A stretch of 64,000 nt of DNA from Clostridia bacterium (GTDB lineage: Bacteria > Bacillota > Clostridia > Christensenellales > SZUA-584). The position numbers and the translations under genes were made by a program. Below are positions 61,304 to 64,000 of the stretch, one piece after another (the first letter of the stretch is position 1; each line of letters starts with the position of its first letter). Where the stretch lies: contig JABGQS010000001.1 in NCBI GenBank assembly GCA_018648645.1, positions 1 to 64,000 of the forward strand, read 5' to 3'. The notes beneath the pieces were generated by a model, which was not told the DNA's origin, did no database searches, and worked only from the letters and a program-made list of their open reading frames with translations.

Positions 61304-61987
61304 ATGGGAATTTCGATAAAAGGAAAAAACGGGCGATTAGAAGTTGCGGTAGATGAGAAGACGCCATATAGCGAAATCAAAAAGGCGATTACTGATAAGC
61401 TGTCGAAAAACAAAGACTTTTTTGCAGGCAGCGAGGCAAAGCTTGTTATCTCCGGCAAAGAAATGACAAAGGCGCAAAGGCAGGAGTTAAAACGGCTGCT
61501 TGCCATGGATTATGACATATTTGACGTGTCGTTTTGTGGCGCGTTGAGTTCGCCGGACTCGCAAGTGGAGGTAAAGCAGGCACAGCCGGCGCAGCGCAAT
61601 GACGCTGACCCAGCTATTAATCTGGTTTCAAAAAACTATTTTAATGCGAAGAGCGTTTTCGTGTCGCACACGCTAAGAAGCGGACAGCGCGTGGAATGCG
61701 CAGGTGATGTTGTGGTGCTTGGGGACGTTAACATTGGGGCAGAGGTTATTGCGGGAGGCAGCGTGGCGGTTATGGGCACGCTTAGAGGTTTGGTGCACGC
61801 AGGTGCGACGGGGCGAAGCGATGTGGTGGTTGCGGCGAACGCGCTGCTACCCGGGCAGCTGCGCATAAGCGGAAAGATTGCCGTTTTCCCCGAAGGAAAA
61901 CAGTCGCCGGGACCGGAGATTGCCGAGTATAAGCAGGGCAGCGTGATGGTGAGGCTCTTAAAAACACAAACAAGACAGAAAAAATAA
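61304..61987 (+). CDS. minC: Septum-site inhibitor MinC
   Basis: 227 residues. The N-terminal domain (GISIKGKNGRLEVAVD) and the C-terminal beta-helix domain (SVFVSHTLRSGQRVECAGDVVVLGDVNIGAEVIAGGSVAVMGTLRGL) are clear. MinC stops FtsZ rings away from mid-cell and needs MinD. The RBS is AGAGGGG. It lies 84 bases after PBP2 and 28 before minD. Confidence 0.94.
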   Translation: MGISIKGKNGRLEVAVDEKTPYSEIKKAITDKLSKNKDFFAGSEAKLVISGKEMTKAQRQELKRLLAMDYDIFDVSFCGALSSPDSQVEVKQAQPAQRNDADPAINLVSKNYFNAKSVFVSHTLRSGQRVECAGDVVVLGDVNIGAEVIAGGSVAVMGTLRGLVHAGATGRSDVVVAANALLPGQLRISGKIAVFPEGKQSPGPEIAEYKQGSVMVRLLKTQTRQKK

Positions 61988-62015
61988 TTGATATAAACAT
62001 TTTGGAGGATAAGGC

Positions 62016-62810
62016 ATGCAGAACGTAATTGTGGTTACATCGGGCAAAGGAGGCGTTGGAAAGACAACAACCGTTGCGAATCTTGGCGCAGGGCTGGTAC
62101 AAGAAGGTAAAAGGGTTGTTTTGATTGATACGGACATCGGGCTTAGAAACTTGGATGTTGTTTTGGGACTAGAGAACCGAATCGTGTACGATTTGGTCGA
62201 TATTGTTGAGGGCACGTGCAGAATGCAGCAGGCGATGATTCGCGATAAGCGATTTTCAGGATTGTTCTTGATACCGGCTGCGCAAACGCGAGACAAGACG
62301 GCGGTGAGCCCCGCGCAAATGAGAAAGCTGATCGAAGAGCTGGAGCAGGAGTTTGACTATGTTTTGATAGATTGCCCGGCGGGGATAGAGCAGGGGTTCA
62401 AAAACGCGATTGCCGGAGCAAAATCGGCGATTGTGGTTACGGTGCCCGAAGTCAGCTCAGTGAGAGACGCGGACAGGATTATAGGACTTTTGTCGGCTAG
62501 CGGTATAGACGACTGCGAGCTGTTGGTCAACAGACTAAGACCCGACCTCGTGAGAAGAGGCGACATGCTTGCGCTGGACGACACGCTTGATATTTTGGGT
62601 ATCGATCTGATCGGCGTTGTGCCGGAGGACGAGACGATTATTCGCAGCTCTAACATAGGAGAGCCGATTATAAGCAACGAAAAATCTATGGCGGGCAAGG
62701 CGTACAGGAACATTACGCAGCGTATACTCGGCAACAATGTTCCGCTGCTTGACATGGACACGCAGGGCAACTTCGGAGGAAAACTTAAGAAACTATTTAG
62801 CGGAAAGTAG
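62016..62810 (+). CDS. minD: Septum-site ATPase MinD
   Basis: 264 residues. Deviant Walker A: SGKGGVGKTTTVANLG (about 9-24), DTDIGLRNLDVVLGLE, DCPAGIEQGF and NRLRPDLV. The C-terminal helix (about 250-264) for membrane binding has GGKLKKLF. Brings MinC to the membrane and recycles with MinE. GGAGG precedes the ATG. Confidence 0.96.
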   Translation: MQNVIVVTSGKGGVGKTTTVANLGAGLVQEGKRVVLIDTDIGLRNLDVVLGLENRIVYDLVDIVEGTCRMQQAMIRDKRFSGLFLIPAAQTRDKTAVSPAQMRKLIEELEQEFDYVLIDCPAGIEQGFKNAIAGAKSAIVVTVPEVSSVRDADRIIGLLSASGIDDCELLVNRLRPDLVRRGDMLALDDTLDILGIDLIGVVPEDETIIRSSNIGEPIISNEKSMAGKAYRNITQRILGNNVPLLDMDTQGNFGGKLKKLFSGK

Positions 62811-62819
62811 GGGGGAATT

Positions 62820-63104
62820 ATGGCACGATTCAGACGAAAAAAGACATCATCCAGTAATGTCGCTAAAGAACGGTTGAAGTTGGTGTTGATCCATGACAGG
62901 GCGGGCACGTCGCCTTCCGGCGATATCATGGAAAACATCAAGCAAGATATCATCAAGGTTATTTCGAAGTATTTTGAAGTGCGCGAAGAGCTTTTTGACG
63001 TTGAGATAAAAAACACCAGAGACACCAAAGGCAGCAGCGCAACGACGTTGACTGCTAATATTCCGATTCGGCGAATTAAGAACATGGGAAAAAACAAGTA
63101 CTAG
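62820..63104 (+). CDS. minE: Division-site specificity factor MinE
   Basis: 94 residues, starting ten bases after minD with a GGGGGG-type site. The family core KERLKLVLIHDRAGTSPSGDIMENIKQDIIKVISKYFEV is clear. MinE moves MinCD from pole to pole and makes oscillation possible, so this organism has an oscillating system rather than the DivIVA-based one. Confidence 0.94.
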   Translation: MARFRRKKTSSSNVAKERLKLVLIHDRAGTSPSGDIMENIKQDIIKVISKYFEVREELFDVEIKNTRDTKGSSATTLTANIPIRRIKNMGKNKY

Positions 63105-63120
63105 GGCGCCTTAACTTTAA

Positions 63121-63148
63121 ACTGATGCGTTTTTATCAGTACTTTTAC
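63121..63148 (+). terminator. Weak terminator candidate after minE
   Basis: ACTGAT / ATCAGT hairpin followed by ACTTTTACT. A second G/C-rich hairpin lies near 63160-63190. Neither is a strong terminator. Confidence 0.35.
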
Positions 63149-63244
63149 TCGAAAGCAGAGCCGGGGGGGTGGACACTGCCCCTTCTTTTTATGCGAAGAG
63201 TACGCTTGGAGCGCGGCGATACTGTAATAAATTAGTCAAAAAGG

Positions 63245-63274
63245 TTGGCGTATCGTGGGTTTTGTGGGTATAAT
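63245..63274 (+). promoter_or_regulatory. Promoter of pgi
   Basis: TTGGCG (63245-63250), an 18-base spacer and TATAAT (63269-63274), 25 bases before the start. Confidence 0.55.
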
Positions 63275-63298
63275 ATAAAAAAATGATGGGAGATATAT

Positions 63299-64000
63299 AT
63301 GAGCGGTTTGGTTTTTGATTTTAACAATGCAATGGCGGGAATGGTGAGCCATGGGTTTGAAATACAGCAGAGCGATGAGGCGATGGTGGCGAAGGCGCAC
63401 AGCGCTATGCAAGAGGGGCAGATGGGGTTTCGCGAGCTGCCGAGAGGGCAGGAAGATATTCTTGATGATATTATTGACACAGCTAGAGATGTGAGTGAGC
63501 GGTTTGATAATTTCGTTGTACTGGGCATCGGAGGAAGCGCGCTTGGTCCGATTGCGGTGTATCATGCGCTTGGGCAGCAAAGCGATATCAACTTTTTCGT
63601 AGAAGACAACATTGACCCCGAACGGCTTAACAGAACGTTTGGTGGTCTCGATTTGCAAAAAACGATGTTTAACGTTGTGACGAAGTCGGGCAAGACCAGC
63701 GAGACGATGGCGCAGATGATGACGGTAGCCGGAATGCTGGAGAAAGCGGGGCTGAAGCTGAGTGACCACATGATTGCTACGACGGACAAAGAAAACGGTA
63801 ATCTCGCACTGATTGCAAGAAAAGAGGGGCTTAAGACGTTTATATTGCCGAGCAATGTCGGCGGAAGGTTTTCTGAGCTTAGCCCGGTTGGGCTTTTGCC
63901 TGCGGCGGTGTGCGGGATTGATATTCGCGGTTTGCTGCAAGGTGCTGCGCATATGGACGAGGTATGTTCACGCGAGCAAAATAACCCGGCGGCGATGTTT
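63299..64000 (+). CDS. pgi: Glucose-6-phosphate isomerase, N-terminal part
   Basis: Partial at the window end; 234 residues visible from ATG 63299 (GGGAGA site). Interconverts glucose-6-phosphate and fructose-6-phosphate. Motifs: VLGIGGSALGP (phosphate site), TKSGKTSETMAQ and VGGRFSELSPVGLLP, the family signature. The remaining catalytic residues lie beyond the edge. Its own promoter separates it from the min operon. Confidence 0.93.
   Translation, partial: MSGLVFDFNNAMAGMVSHGFEIQQSDEAMVAKAHSAMQEGQMGFRELPRGQEDILDDIIDTARDVSERFDNFVVLGIGGSALGPIAVYHALGQQSDINFFVEDNIDPERLNRTFGGLDLQKTMFNVVTKSGKTSETMAQMMTVAGMLEKAGLKLSDHMIATTDKENGNLALIARKEGLKTFILPSNVGGRFSELSPVGLLPAAVCGIDIRGLLQGAAHMDEVCSREQNNPAAMF

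Noticed and set aside
1-64000. CRISPR array
   Set aside because: No series of short equal repeats with unique spacers was seen on either strand.

Overview
The window looks like chromosomal DNA from an anaerobic, low-to-middle G+C Gram-positive bacterium of the Clostridia (Bacillota). The evidence is: AGGAGG-type ribosome sites with many TTG/GTG starts; Lys-Ala-Gly-Cys type lipoproteins with Pro/Thr/Ser linkers; AddAB instead of RecBCD; the redox repressor Rex; VanW and DUF3048 proteins; an RsgI-like anti-sigma factor; a short-leader sodium symporter with its small accessory protein; and simple hairpin-plus-U terminators between convergent genes. No rRNA, functional tRNA or CRISPR array was seen. 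The genus cannot be named from the sequence.

Layout. 1-472 is the end of an IS256-type insertion sequence. 473-1300 is gene-free and carries a perfect 44-bp palindrome and roughly 150-bp tandem repeats with a tRNA T-arm-like motif. 1345-8159 holds mixed housekeeping and redox genes: an MsrA-MsrB fusion, a SRPBCC protein, an HD hydrolase, a cysteine-rich 4Fe-4S protein, an aquaporin, two lipoproteins and an unusual epimerase with a zinc ribbon. 8315-11384 has the sodium symporter unit, with an attenuator-like leader, and a DUF5320/DUF134 pair. 11465-16229 has DegV, an isolated phage-tail-like gene pair and a DUF3048 lipoprotein. 16398-22548 has mtnA, a galE/aminotransferase/dehydrogenase sugar cassette, a UroD-family methyltransferase-like gene and a VOC protein. 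22638-24813 is an ECF sigma factor with its coupled RsgI-like anti-sigma sensor, followed by a strongly branched palindromic element (24966-25124).

25193-32931 carries an M29 aminopeptidase, a GT2 glycosyltransferase, a TPR protein, an iron alcohol dehydrogenase overlapping an AI-2E family permease, YbjQ and a chagasin-like inhibitor. 33187-43711 is rich in DNA repair: addB-addA and a UvrD/PcrA helicase, with a CoA-disulfide-reductase/rhodanese gene between them. An AT-rich, probably acquired gene (43876-45540) follows, whose N-terminus looks like a nuclease domain of phage-defence proteins. 45652-48361 is a PadR/HAAS membrane-signalling unit and two paralogous membrane proteins. 48580-53664 has rex-yjbQ, two VanW genes and a zinc-ribbon protein. 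53801-58400 has a 5'-nucleotidase lipoprotein and the ammonium-assimilation unit amtB-glnA behind an attenuator. 58673-63104 is the cell-shape/division operon PBP2-minC-minD-minE, and the window ends inside pgi (63299-64000).

Functionally, the best supported units are nitrogen assimilation (amtB-glnA), recombination repair (addBA), division-site placement with elongation (PBP2-minCDE), envelope sensing (sigma/anti-sigma), and nucleotide-sugar synthesis (galE cassette). The most interesting unexplained items are the gene at 43876, the branched palindromic element at 24966, the covarying repeats at 904-1290, the orphan tail-fibre pair at 12525-14803, and several leader or operator structures.
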